A stretch of DNA of 64,000 nucleotides, taken from the NCBI RefSeq assembly GCF_963677565.1, contig NZ_OY781982.1, positions 744,001 through 808,000 of the forward strand, written 5' to 3'. Positions 25,767 to 34,091 of the stretch are shown piece by piece. The notes beneath the pieces were generated by a model. It did not search any database, was not told the origin of the DNA, and saw nothing but the letters and a program-made list of their open reading frames with translations. This DNA is from an uncultured Draconibacterium sp. GTDB taxonomy: Bacteria > Bacteroidota > Bacteroidia > Bacteroidales > Prolixibacteraceae. Position 1 is the stretch's first letter; the number at the start of each line of letters is the position of its first letter. The position numbers and the translations under genes were made by a program.

Positions 25767-27071
25767 ATGGATTACAAGGGGAAGAAAGCTGCTTTTTATA
25801 CGTTAGGCTGTAAACTTAATTTTTCAGAAACCTCAACCATTGCCGGCTCGTTTAAAGAGGTTGGTTTTGATCGTGTTGAGTTTGATGAAAAAGCCGATGT
25901 GTACGTGATTAATACCTGTTCGGTTACCAACCAGGGAGATAAGGCCAGTCGTAATATTGTGCGCAAGGCCGTAAAACAAAATCCTGATGCCATGGTAATC
26001 GTGGTTGGTTGCTACTCGCAGTTAAAACCTGATGAAGTGGGTCACATTGAAGGTGTTGACATGGTGCTGGGAACTCAGGAAAAATTTCACATTCCGCACT
26101 ACCTTGGCGACCTGCACAAACGCGAAACCACCGAGATAAAAACAACACGTTTAGCCGATATAAAAAGTTACCACAAAGCATTTTCATGGGGCGACCGCAC
26201 CCGTAGTTTCCTGAAAGTTCAGGACGGTTGCGATTATTACTGCTCGTTTTGCACCATTCCATATGCACGCGGACGAAGCAGAAATGACAATATTGCCAAC
26301 ACCATTTTGGAAGCACAAAAGTCGGTTAACAAAGGCTACAGAGAAATTATACTTACCGGTGTAAACATTGGCGACTTTGGCAAATCTACGGGCGAGAATT
26401 TTCTTGATTTATTAAAAGCACTGGAACAGGTTGATGGTCTTGAACGACTGCGTTTAGGTTCGATTGAGCCCAACTTGCTGAAAGACGAAATTATAGAGCT
26501 GGTATCCAACTCGAAAGTTATAATGCCGCATTTTCATTTACCGTTGCAATCGGGCTCCGACGAGATACTTTCGCTGATGAAACGAAAATATTCAACCGAC
26601 CTGTACCGAAAAAGAGTGGAACGAATTCGCGAAATCGTGCCTCACGCATTTATTGGTGTTGATGTAATTGCCGGTACTAATGGAGAAACCGAAAAGTATT
26701 TCCAGGAATCGTTCGATTTCCTTAATAGTCTGGAAATTTCGCAACTTCATGCATTTACCTATTCGGAAAGAAGTGGAACGCAGGCACTGAAAATTCCATG
26801 GAAAGTAGATGTGGAAGAACGCAAAAACCGTACTCAAAAATACATCAACCTGTCGGAGAAAAAGTTACGCGCTTTTTACGAAAAACATATCGGATCAACC
26901 CAAACGGCACTTTTCGAAGCGCAGAAGAGCCAGGATAAAATGCACGGTTTTACCGAAAACTACATTAAAGTTGAGGTGTCCTATCAGGAAGAACTGGTAA
27001 ATAAGCTGGGCAGCGTAAAATTAAAGTCAATTCTGCCAAACGGAAATGTTGCTGTAGATTTCATCGCCTGA
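25767..27071 (+). CDS. mtaB: tRNA (N6-threonylcarbamoyladenosine-C2)-methylthiotransferase MtaB
   Basis: The 434-residue protein has an N-terminal UPF0004/MTTase domain (YTLGCKLNFSETSTI with Cys, VINTCSVTN, VVGCYSQ), a radical SAM core (DGCDYYCSFCTIPYARGRSRN near residue 155) and a C-terminal TRAM domain. It converts t6A37 to ms2t6A37 in ANN-decoding tRNAs using two [4Fe-4S] clusters. The CKLN(F/Y)SE signature separates MtaB from MiaB and RimO. Confidence 0.92.
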   Translation: MDYKGKKAAFYTLGCKLNFSETSTIAGSFKEVGFDRVEFDEKADVYVINTCSVTNQGDKASRNIVRKAVKQNPDAMVIVVGCYSQLKPDEVGHIEGVDMVLGTQEKFHIPHYLGDLHKRETTEIKTTRLADIKSYHKAFSWGDRTRSFLKVQDGCDYYCSFCTIPYARGRSRNDNIANTILEAQKSVNKGYREIILTGVNIGDFGKSTGENFLDLLKALEQVDGLERLRLGSIEPNLLKDEIIELVSNSKVIMPHFHLPLQSGSDEILSLMKRKYSTDLYRKRVERIREIVPHAFIGVDVIAGTNGETEKYFQESFDFLNSLEISQLHAFTYSERSGTQALKIPWKVDVEERKNRTQKYINLSEKKLRAFYEKHIGSTQTALFEAQKSQDKMHGFTENYIKVEVSYQEELVNKLGSVKLKSILPNGNVAVDFIA

Positions 27072-27079
27072 TTTTTCAA

Positions 27080-27087
27080 TACTTTTG
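27080..27087 (+). promoter_or_regulatory. Possible -7 box of suhB
   Basis: TACTTTTG fits TAnnTTTG and lies 16 bp upstream of the ATG at 27104, overlapping the region just past the mtaB stop. No good -33 element is visible, so it may only supplement read-through from mtaB. Confidence 0.4.
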
Positions 27088-27103
27088 TGCAAAACAGCTA
27101 AAG

Positions 27104-27901
27104 ATGGATTACAAAGAACTTTGTTTTCAAGTACAAAATATAGCACACAGCACAGGTAATTTTATCCGTGGCGAGCAAAAAAAGATCACGGAGAAAAATA
27201 TTGAAATAAAAAGTGTTGCCAGCCTGGTAACCTACGTTGACAAAACGGCTGAAAAACAAATCGTAAAAGCATTGAAGCAACTGGTTCCGGAAGCCGGTTT
27301 TGTTGCCGAAGAAGGAACTGCCGAATCGAATAACGAAAAATACACATGGTTTGTCGATCCGCTGGATGGCACAACCAACTACCTGCACGGCTTAGCGCCG
27401 CACTCGGTTAGCATTGCTTTGGCCGTAGACAACGAATTAGTATTGGGCGTTGTATACGAGGTTGGCGCCGACGAAATGTTTTATTCATGGAAAGGTGGCC
27501 CTGCATACTGCAACGAGGAAATTATTCATACTGCAAAGCGATCAAAATCGGAAGACACACTAATAGCAACAGGTTTCCCCTATTATGATTTCGATAAAGT
27601 GGATGAGTACATTGGAGCCATGAAAGAACTGATGCAATCAACTCGTGGAATTCGTCGTTTTGGATCGGCAGCTATCGATTTGTGTTACGTTGCAGCCGGA
27701 CGCTTTGATGCTTTTTACGAGCATGCATTGCATGCCTGGGATGTGGCAGCGGGCGTATTTATTTTGCAGCAAGCAGGTGGAAAAACCACTGATTTTAACG
27801 GAGGTAAAAACTGGTTGTTTGGTGGCGAAATTGTTTCGGCAAGTAATGCTTATTTCCCCGAATTCTTTGGAATCATAAACAAATATCTGGGCGAAAAGTA
27901 A
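27104..27901 (+). CDS. suhB: Inositol monophosphatase family protein
   Basis: The 265-residue protein has the IMPase metal-binding motifs VAEEGT near residue 66 (Glu), WFVDPLDGTTNYLHG near 84, and HAWDVAAGVFILQQAGG near 204. It hydrolyses myo-inositol monophosphates or related sugar phosphates with magnesium. It follows mtaB by 32 bp. The family assignment is firm; whether the physiological substrate is inositol phosphate is not shown. Confidence 0.93.
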   Translation: MDYKELCFQVQNIAHSTGNFIRGEQKKITEKNIEIKSVASLVTYVDKTAEKQIVKALKQLVPEAGFVAEEGTAESNNEKYTWFVDPLDGTTNYLHGLAPHSVSIALAVDNELVLGVVYEVGADEMFYSWKGGPAYCNEEIIHTAKRSKSEDTLIATGFPYYDFDKVDEYIGAMKELMQSTRGIRRFGSAAIDLCYVAAGRFDAFYEHALHAWDVAAGVFILQQAGGKTTDFNGGKNWLFGGEIVSASNAYFPEFFGIINKYLGEK

Positions 27902-27955
27902 TTCCTCCTGTCATTTCGACGATCCACGAAACTTTAACGATTCCAAAAGAAGGAT

Positions 27956-28052
27956 GAGATGCTGAAACAAGTTCAGCATGACGTATCATGTAAATAACTA
28001 CCGCTGTTAAGAACGTCACCCTGTCCGTCAGTTGACGGATTCAGGGCCTAGT
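27956..28052. repeat. Dispersed palindromic repeat, copy B, with adjacent hairpin
   Basis: ATGCTGAAACAAGTTCAGCATGACGT-type sequence at 27956-27984 matches the second half of copy A. A second hairpin at about 28015-28048 (CCCTG-CCGTCA / TGACGG-CAGGG) belongs to the same stretch. Both sit in the gap after suhB. The full left half of copy A is not preserved here. Confidence 0.65.
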
Positions 28053-28058
28053 TTTGAG

Positions 28059-28097
28059 AATCTGTAACAACAGAACTATTCTTGAACAGATTTTTTT
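28059..28097 (+). terminator. Possible terminator downstream of suhB
   Basis: AATCTGT (28059-28065) pairs with ACAGATT (28086-28092) around a 20-nt loop and is followed by a T run to 28097. The long loop makes it a moderate candidate. Confidence 0.4.
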
Positions 28098-28151
28098 AGT
28101 CCTTAGAATTGACAGCCATGTTTTTTTGTAAATTGCAGGAAACAAATTACC

Positions 28152-28628
28152 ATGGCAGAAAAACAAATTGCAATTCTTCGGGAGCAACTGGCAAAATTAG
28201 ACGAAAAGAAATTCGATCTTGACGCCTGGAAAACGCACACCCTGATTTTTTTGGAACGAATTTTCGGGAAAGACAATTCGAAAATTAAGCTGATACAGGA
28301 GCTGCATTACGATTACTCGAGTTGGAGTTTGCGCGATACTGCTGCCGCGGGAAAAGCCAAAGACAAAGACCCCGTGAAAATGCGTGCCAGCGAAATTCTG
28401 GAAGCCACAATTATTGAACTGGAAACGCTCGGGCTTCCCGATGAAGAGGGAGAACAGCAAAAAGTTTGGGAATTATTGCAAGACGAATTAACCGGAAAGC
28501 AGGTAAAAGAAATTGATGCTTTGGTAAAATCAGACGACAAAGAGAAAGCAAAAAAAATCAGCGAAATTCTTGAAAATCTTGAAAAAGAAAACCTTTCTTT
28601 GCTGATCGCAAAACTACTTTTGAGCTGA
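28152..28628 (+). CDS. Hypothetical protein, charged and helical
   Basis: The 158-residue protein has no signal peptide or membrane segment. It is strongly helical by composition, with an N-terminal segment EKQIAILREQLAKLDEKKF, a central aromatic stretch HYDYSSWSLRD, and a lysine/glutamate-rich C-terminus. I do not recognise the family. It lies 3 bp upstream of a glycosyltransferase gene, so the two are co-transcribed and possibly linked in surface polysaccharide work, but that is only positional. Confidence 0.7.
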   Translation: MAEKQIAILREQLAKLDEKKFDLDAWKTHTLIFLERIFGKDNSKIKLIQELHYDYSSWSLRDTAAAGKAKDKDPVKMRASEILEATIIELETLGLPDEEGEQQKVWELLQDELTGKQVKEIDALVKSDDKEKAKKISEILENLEKENLSLLIAKLLLS

Positions 28629-28631
28629 TTT

Positions 28632-29672
28632 ATGAGCAAAGACAAAAAGATTGCCATTGTAATTTTAAACTGGAACGGGGTAAAACTTTTTCCCGATTAT
28701 CTCCCATACGTAATCGAACATTCAAAAGGTGAAAACATTGAGGTAATTGTTGCCGACAACGGATCGACTGACAATTCACTGGAATTTTTGAAATCCAACT
28801 ACCCGGAAGTAACGTTGCTTGACCTCAAAGAAAATTACGGTTTTGCCAAAGGTTACAATGTGGCTTTAAACCAAATTGACGCCGATTATTTTGTACTGTT
28901 GAATTCGGATGTAAAAGTGGAGCCAAACTGGATTCAACCTTGCATCGATCATTTTGAGCGGGATGAAAAAGTAGTAGCCATTCAGCCCAAAATTTTAAGT
29001 TTTAACAAACCCGAACTCTTTGAATATGCCGGAGCAGCAGGTGGTTTTATCGACAAATTTGGATACCCGTTTTGCCGAGGCCGTATTCTTGATCATGTGG
29101 AAAAAGACGAAAATCAATACGATCAGTCGGGCGAAATTTTCTGGGCAACAGGAGCGTGTATGTTTGTTCGGGCCGAAGCTTTTAAAAACTCAGGCGGTTT
29201 GGATGCCGATTTCTGGGCCCACATGGAAGAAATTGATTTGTGCTGGCGCTTGAAAAATCAGGGCTACAAAATTGTATACGAACCCGGCAGTGTAGTTTAT
29301 CATCTGGGCGGCGGAAGTCTCGAATACGGAAATCCCAAAAAGGTCTACCTCAACTTCCGGAACAATCTTTACATGTTGTATAAAAATCTACCTCGAAAGA
29401 ATTTCCTTCCGCTTTTTTTAACTCGAATGATTTTGGATGGCGCGGCGGCAGCCAAATTTTTGCTAGGCAGAGAATTCAAAGCCTTTGGTGCTGTGGCAAA
29501 AGCACACCGCGATTTCTACAAAAACCATTCAGCACTGCGCAAAAAAAGAAAGAATTTGTTAAAGTTGGCAAGTGTTAACAATCACAAACAGATCTATTCC
29601 AAAAGCATCATGTGGAAGTTCTTTGTACAGAAAAAATATAAATTTGCCGAACTGAATTTCAACCCGGAATAA
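28632..29672 (+). CDS. Family 2 glycosyltransferase
   Basis: The 346-residue protein has a GT-A fold: VILNWNGVKLFPDYLP (residues 10-25), VADNGSTDNSLEFLKS near 40 and LLNSDVKVEPNW near 89 (DXD-like), with WAHMEEIDLCWRLKNQGYKI near 195 as the acceptor-site motif of rhamnosyltransferase-like GT2 enzymes. The C-terminal 80 residues are basic. It likely transfers a sugar in surface polysaccharide or O-antigen assembly. Its stop is 2 bp from the thioesterase start. Confidence 0.9.
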   Translation: MSKDKKIAIVILNWNGVKLFPDYLPYVIEHSKGENIEVIVADNGSTDNSLEFLKSNYPEVTLLDLKENYGFAKGYNVALNQIDADYFVLLNSDVKVEPNWIQPCIDHFERDEKVVAIQPKILSFNKPELFEYAGAAGGFIDKFGYPFCRGRILDHVEKDENQYDQSGEIFWATGACMFVRAEAFKNSGGLDADFWAHMEEIDLCWRLKNQGYKIVYEPGSVVYHLGGGSLEYGNPKKVYLNFRNNLYMLYKNLPRKNFLPLFLTRMILDGAAAAKFLLGREFKAFGAVAKAHRDFYKNHSALRKKRKNLLKLASVNNHKQIYSKSIMWKFFVQKKYKFAELNFNPE

Positions 29673-29674
29673 CC

Positions 29675-30100
29675 ATGCAAAAATTAAAATTTCAAGAACC
29701 CGTTTACACCTATCACATTGATTTTGTTGGACATGTAAACAATATTATTTACGTACAATGGCTGGAAAATGCCCGGGTAAAACTCATCGAAGCCATGGGA
29801 TTATCCATTTCTCAAATTGCTGTCGACGACGATATTTTACCCATTATCACAGAAACGAACATTCAATATAAAAAACCATTTTTTCTGAGCAACGAAGTGC
29901 ATGTTGAAGTCTGGGTTTCAGAGATTTTTAATGTATCGGCTAACTTCAAATTCCGTTTCCGAAACGAAAAAGGCGAGATCTGTTCCACTGCACAACAAAA
30001 GGTTTTGTTCATCGACCGCGCCACACAACGCCCGTCTCGTAAGTTTGTGAAATACAGGGAAAATTTCGAAAAATACCTTTTGGAAGACAGCGAGAGTTAA
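29675..30100 (+). CDS. Acyl-CoA thioesterase, 4HBT/hotdog fold
   Basis: The 141-residue hotdog protein has YTYHIDFVGHVNNIIYVQWLE at residues 10-30, where Asp16 and the GHVNN segment match the 4-hydroxybenzoyl-CoA thioesterase/YbgC active site. It probably hydrolyses short or medium acyl-CoA thioesters; the substrate is not evident. It is the last gene of the three-gene unit that starts at 28152. Confidence 0.88.
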   Translation: MQKLKFQEPVYTYHIDFVGHVNNIIYVQWLENARVKLIEAMGLSISQIAVDDDILPIITETNIQYKKPFFLSNEVHVEVWVSEIFNVSANFKFRFRNEKGEICSTAQQKVLFIDRATQRPSRKFVKYRENFEKYLLEDSES

Positions 30101-30132
30101 GGACAAGATTGTCCTGATATCCGAACTTTCTT

Positions 30133-30162
30133 TTGCCAATTCAAAAAACCGTTATAACTTTG
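30133..30162 (+). promoter_or_regulatory. Promoter of the TPP-riboswitch/TonB receptor transcript
   Basis: TTG at 30133-30135 and TAACTTTG at 30155-30162 are 19 bp apart, the canonical Bacteroidota spacing, and the riboswitch begins just downstream. Confidence 0.75.
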
Positions 30163-30172
30163 CCCCGACATT

Positions 30173-30263
30173 TACGCAATGGGGTGTCCCGATTAAGCAT
30201 CGGGACTGAGATTATACTCAAAGAACCTGATCCGGTTAGCACCGGCGTAGGGAGAGCGAAAAG
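30173..30263 (+). promoter_or_regulatory. TPP riboswitch (THI element)
   Basis: The stretch contains the conserved THI-box parts in order: GGGGTG at 30181, CTGAGA at 30206, GAACCTGATCCGGTTAGC and the helix CCGG/CCGG around it, and ending in CGTAGGGAGAGCG. P1 can form between the TTT-CGC before GGGGTG and GCGAAA after the core. Between the aptamer and the ATG are a GTAGG/CCTAC alternative pairing (30247-30251 with 30272-30276), which would break the aptamer core, and an 8-bp hairpin at 30280-30301 nine bases before the start codon. There is no T run, which points to control of translation or to Rho action. Confidence 0.92.
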
Positions 30264-30310
30264 GATTTGTTCCTACCTCATTGGTTAGTTTATTAACCAA
30301 TTATTCAAAA

Positions 30311-32752
30311 ATGAAAAAATTTAGTTTGATGCTGCTATTGCAAATTATGGCAGTAATTGCTTTTGGGCAAATTAGTTTAACAGGCGTTGTTAAAGGAGAT
30401 GGAGAAGCTTTGGCCGGTGCCAGTGTGGTAATCGAAAAATCATTCTATGGCGTTTCAACCAATGCTGACGGGAGTTTTGAATTCAAAAATCTGAAACCCG
30501 GCGATTACACGCTGTTGGTTTCATTTATCGGTTTCGAGCCACAAAAAATCGACCTTCAATTATCAGAAAGCAAAAGTATTGAAGTCGACCTGGAACCCAA
30601 CGTTATTATGACTGATGAAGTGTTGATTTCTGCAACCCGCGCAGGCAATAAAACACCGGTTGCATACAGCAACGTAAGCAGCGACGAAATTGCCAAACGC
30701 AACATGGGGCAGGATATTCCGTTTTTGCTGAATCTTACCCCGTCGTTTGTTACTACTTCTGATGCAGGAGCCGGAGTGGGTTACACCAATTTCCGCGTAC
30801 GTGGTACGGATTTGAACCGTATTAATGTAAGTGTGAACGGAATTCCATTGAACGATGCCGAATCGCACGGTACGTGGTTTGTCGACCAGCCGGATATGGC
30901 TTCGTCGTTGGAGAATGTGCAAATTCAGCGCGGTGTGGGAACATCAACAAACGGTGCCGCTGCATTTGGTGCCAGCATTAACCTGCAAACCAATTCGCTG
31001 AACAAGGAAGCTTACGGCTCATATAAAACCGCTGCAGGAACATTCAATACATTTAAAAATACACTATCAGCCGGAACAGGCTTGATCAATGACCATTTTA
31101 CGGTTGACGTTCGTTTATCAAAAGTTACGTCTGACGGTTTTATCGACCGTGCCAGCTCTGATCTAAAATCGTTCTTTGTTTCCGGAGGTTATTACTCGGA
31201 AAATACGATCGTTAAAGTGAATGTATTTACAGGTTACGAAGAAACTTACCAGGCGTGGTACGGTGTTCCAACTGTTCGTTTAAATAACGACACAGAAGGC
31301 ATGCAACGATATGCCGATCACTGGCTCATGACACAGGAAGAAGTGGATCATATGATGGCTTCGGACAGCAGAACTTACAATTATTATAATTACAAAAACC
31401 AGGTTGACCATTATATCCAGGATCATTACCAGTTGCATTTTTCGCACAAATTCAACCCGAATCTGAATTTAAATGCTTCGTTACATTACACCTACGGACG
31501 TGGTTATTATGAGAATTATAAAGCGGATGAAGATTTGGCAGATTACCAACTCCCAAATATTGAAATTGGTGATGCGGTGATTGAAACCACTGATCTGATC
31601 AACCGCAAATGGCTCGATAATGATTTTTACGGATTCACCTACTCGCTGAACTACAATAAGAACAACAGCGACTTTACCTTCGGCGGTGGCTACAATATTT
31701 ATGATGGAAACCACTTTGGAAATGTGATTTGGGCACAATACCTGGGCGAAGCAGAATACGATCATGAGTGGTACCGCGGAACCGGTCTGAAAAAAGACTT
31801 TAACGTGTATGCGAAATATAACTGGCAGGTAGCAGAGCAACTGAATTTGTTTGCCGATTTACAGTACCGAAGAATTGATTATACCATTGATGGAATTGAT
31901 GATGATTTGCGCGACATTAGCCAGGATCACGACTTCAATTTCTTTAACCCAAAACTTGGTATTTTTTACCAGGTTGCCGATAATCAGAATTTATACCTGT
32001 CGTTTGCAGTGGCTAACCGCGAACCCAATCGTACAGCTTTTGTTGATTACCCTGCTAGCAACGAGCCACCTGTGCACGAAACTTTACACGATTGGGAATT
32101 GGGCTACAACTACGCTTCATCGAAATTCTCGTTTGGTGCCAACTTTTATTTTATGAACTACAAAGATCAGCTGGTAGTTACCGGACAGATCAACGACGTG
32201 GGATCTGCGATTATGGTAAATGTTGATGAGAGTTACCGGAGTGGTATCGAGTTACAAGCCGGTGTTCAAATTGCCAACGATTTTCAATGGAATGGAAACA
32301 CGACTTTGAGCATCAACAAGATTAAAGATTTTACGGAATACGTTGATAACTGGGACACTTGGGGACAAGATGCATTTGATTTGGGAACTACCGATCTGGC
32401 GTTCTCACCAAATTTTATAGCTAACAGTCAGTTTATTTATTCGCCCGGAGAAAATTTCAGCCTTGCATTTATTTCGCAGTATGTTAGCGACCAGTACATT
32501 GACAATACATCGAGCGACAATCGGAAATTGGACGCTTATTTTATAAATCATCTGAAAGCAGACTATTCGTTTAAAACAAATCTGTTTGATGAAATCACGC
32601 TGCATTTTATGGCCAACAACCTGTTTAATGTGGAGTACGAAACCAATGCCTGGGTTTATCCTTACCTGCTTGGTGGCGAACGTTACAAAATGGATGGTTA
32701 TTATCCGCAAGCCGGAGCGCACTTTATGTTTGGTGTAGATTTTACATTTTAA
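30311..32752 (+). CDS. TonB-dependent receptor, probable thiamine/TPP transporter
   Basis: The ATG at 30311 gives a signal peptide MKKFSLMLLLQIMAVIAFGQ and is chosen over an in-frame TTG at 30281, which lies inside the leader hairpin. The 813-residue protein has a CarboxypepD_reg-like N-terminal domain (TGVVKGDGEALAGASVVIEK), a TonB plug (TRAGNKTPVAYSNVSS, FRVRGTDLNRINVSVNGIP, VQIQRGVGTSTNGAAAFGA) and a C-terminal barrel ending in GAHFMFGVDFTF. The TPP riboswitch directly upstream indicates that expression responds to thiamine pyrophosphate, as known for the thiamine-related outer-membrane receptor of Bacteroidota. No pnuT or thiamine pyrophosphokinase gene follows; a terminator ends the transcript after this gene. 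Confidence 0.88.
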   Translation: MKKFSLMLLLQIMAVIAFGQISLTGVVKGDGEALAGASVVIEKSFYGVSTNADGSFEFKNLKPGDYTLLVSFIGFEPQKIDLQLSESKSIEVDLEPNVIMTDEVLISATRAGNKTPVAYSNVSSDEIAKRNMGQDIPFLLNLTPSFVTTSDAGAGVGYTNFRVRGTDLNRINVSVNGIPLNDAESHGTWFVDQPDMASSLENVQIQRGVGTSTNGAAAFGASINLQTNSLNKEAYGSYKTAAGTFNTFKNTLSAGTGLINDHFTVDVRLSKVTSDGFIDRASSDLKSFFVSGGYYSENTIVKVNVFTGYEETYQAWYGVPTVRLNNDTEGMQRYADHWLMTQEEVDHMMASDSRTYNYYNYKNQVDHYIQDHYQLHFSHKFNPNLNLNASLHYTYGRGYYENYKADEDLADYQLPNIEIGDAVIETTDLINRKWLDNDFYGFTYSLNYNKNNSDFTFGGGYNIYDGNHFGNVIWAQYLGEAEYDHEWYRGTGLKKDFNVYAKYNWQVAEQLNLFADLQYRRIDYTIDGIDDDLRDISQDHDFNFFNPKLGIFYQVADNQNLYLSFAVANREPNRTAFVDYPASNEPPVHETLHDWELGYNYASSKFSFGANFYFMNYKDQLVVTGQINDVGSAIMVNVDESYRSGIELQAGVQIANDFQWNGNTTLSINKIKDFTEYVDNWDTWGQDAFDLGTTDLAFSPNFIANSQFIYSPGENFSLAFISQYVSDQYIDNTSSDNRKLDAYFINHLKADYSFKTNLFDEITLHFMANNLFNVEYETNAWVYPYLLGGERYKMDGYYPQAGAHFMFGVDFTF

Positions 32753-32771
32753 AACTACAGTTGCTACAAAG

Positions 32772-32808
32772 AAAAACGGCTGCACTAGTAAGTGCAGCCG
32801 TTTTTTTT
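32772..32808 (+). terminator. Terminator between the TonB receptor and the convergent gene
   Basis: AAAAACGGCTGCACT (32772-32786) and its exact complement (32791-32805) form a 15-bp stem with a 4-nt loop, and T run to 32808. The A-rich left flank lets it work on the minus strand too, for the convergent gene ending at 32822. Confidence 0.92.
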
Positions 32809-32821
32809 ATGTTGTATCATA

Positions 32822-33952
32822 CTATTCTAAAATCACTTTCCCTTCAATTTCTACCAACAGATCATCGCGACAAATATCGGCCAAAATATAAACCACAGGT
32901 AAATCACCATAAAACTTTTTAACCTCGCTACGAATTTTTCCGTAATCTTTTCGGTCTTTAACGTAAACCCGGGCGTGTCCGAATTTTGGATTGGCAACAT
33001 CGTCGGGTAAACCAGCAAGAACCTCTTCAGAATACAATCGTTGCATGTTCTGAATCGTTACTTCTGTTTGTTTGGCTGCATCTCCAACACCAACAGTCAT
33101 TTCTCCAATGATAGATGCCGTTCCGGAAATAAAAATCATCTTTTTATCGCGATACCTAAAATAACGTGCCCTCTCAAATTTTGGGGTTGTTTTTAGGTTC
33201 CACTCCTTGCCCACCAAAACTTTTTCGCTGTAATTATGTGCTGATACTTGCTCTGTATTGTCAACCGGTTGTGTAAGTAATTCTTTTGATTTTGCGGCAA
33301 CAAATTCAATTAGTACACCCCCATGGCGCATTCCAATCCCCGTTGCAGCGGGATAACCTTTCTGGTCAAAAACATTTCCGTAAGCATCTGACCTTACATT
33401 GTTAAACTCCTGATAACGTTGTTCTTCATCATCAAATCCCAAAATATCTTCCAGGTAATTCCATTGACGAATGATAGAATTCAGCGGAAATTGCGCTTCC
33501 TCAAAAGTTTCAACAAGCTCGTCGAAAGCTTTTTCAGCATTCAGTTTACAACTGCTGTTATCATTGGCATGAACAGTTCCCATCAAAATCTCGGTTCCCC
33601 CATTACTAAATAGAGCAGTGGCATTCTTACCTTCCGAAATCATTTGATAGTCCCAATATTCCGGATCGTAGTAATAAGCCTCAACAATTACCTTACAACT
33701 TAAAGGGGCCTGTGCGATAAAACTTACAAGAATCTCACGGCCAACCAATTCTTTCAACTGGTCGCGTAAATCGTTTAAAAGTTTATCGTACTCCGAATTT
33801 GAATTGGTATCGACAAAGAAATTAAGTTTAAAAATACGTTTTCCTGAATTAATTTTTTCAAGCTGCATCAAGCAACTTTGCAGTTGAGCATTTAAGTTGC
33901 CACAAGCATTTTCAGGTTTTATATACGTTCTGTCTCCGTTTAGAAAATACAT
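32822..33952 (-). CDS. Chorismatase/Rid-fold protein
   Basis: The 376-residue protein has two Rid/YjgF-like halves. The N-terminal half contains the motif QAPLSCKVIVEAYYYD, and the C-terminal half contains FKYLEDILGFDDEEQRYQEFNN-like spacing followed by GYPAATGIGMRHGGVLIEF, which resembles the FkbO/XanB2 chorismatase pattern, and ends with ARVYVKDRKDYGKIR and ILADICRDDLLVEIEG, which is the Rid terminus. Chorismatases turn chorismate into hydroxybenzoates or dihydroxycyclohexadiene carboxylate. The call is moderate because I cannot confirm all active-site residues. It stands alone, convergent with the TonB receptor. Confidence 0.55.
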   Translation of the reverse strand: MYFLNGDRTYIKPENACGNLNAQLQSCLMQLEKINSGKRIFKLNFFVDTNSNSEYDKLLNDLRDQLKELVGREILVSFIAQAPLSCKVIVEAYYYDPEYWDYQMISEGKNATALFSNGGTEILMGTVHANDNSSCKLNAEKAFDELVETFEEAQFPLNSIIRQWNYLEDILGFDDEEQRYQEFNNVRSDAYGNVFDQKGYPAATGIGMRHGGVLIEFVAAKSKELLTQPVDNTEQVSAHNYSEKVLVGKEWNLKTTPKFERARYFRYRDKKMIFISGTASIIGEMTVGVGDAAKQTEVTIQNMQRLYSEEVLAGLPDDVANPKFGHARVYVKDRKDYGKIRSEVKKFYGDLPVVYILADICRDDLLVEIEGKVILE

Positions 33953-34045
33953 TTTATCTCCCCCTCACTCAAACAAATAAAGCACAAATATGGGTGTTTT
34001 TTAAATGAAAAAAATGATTTCAGTCAAATTTCTTGTAATAAGTAC

Positions 34046-34081
34046 AAAAAGCCTTGTAACACTGTGCATAAATCAGGCTTT
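34046..34081 (-). terminator. Terminator of the deoC operon
   Basis: AAAGCCT (34048-34054) pairs with AGGCTTT (34075-34081) and the minus-strand product continues into five T. It lies 11 bp past the deoC stop. Confidence 0.65.
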
Positions 34082-34091
34082 CCTTAACCGA

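Noticed and set aside
30281..30310. Upstream TTG as start of the TonB receptor
   Set aside because: It lies inside the leader hairpin and would put ten residues in front of an otherwise perfect signal peptide.
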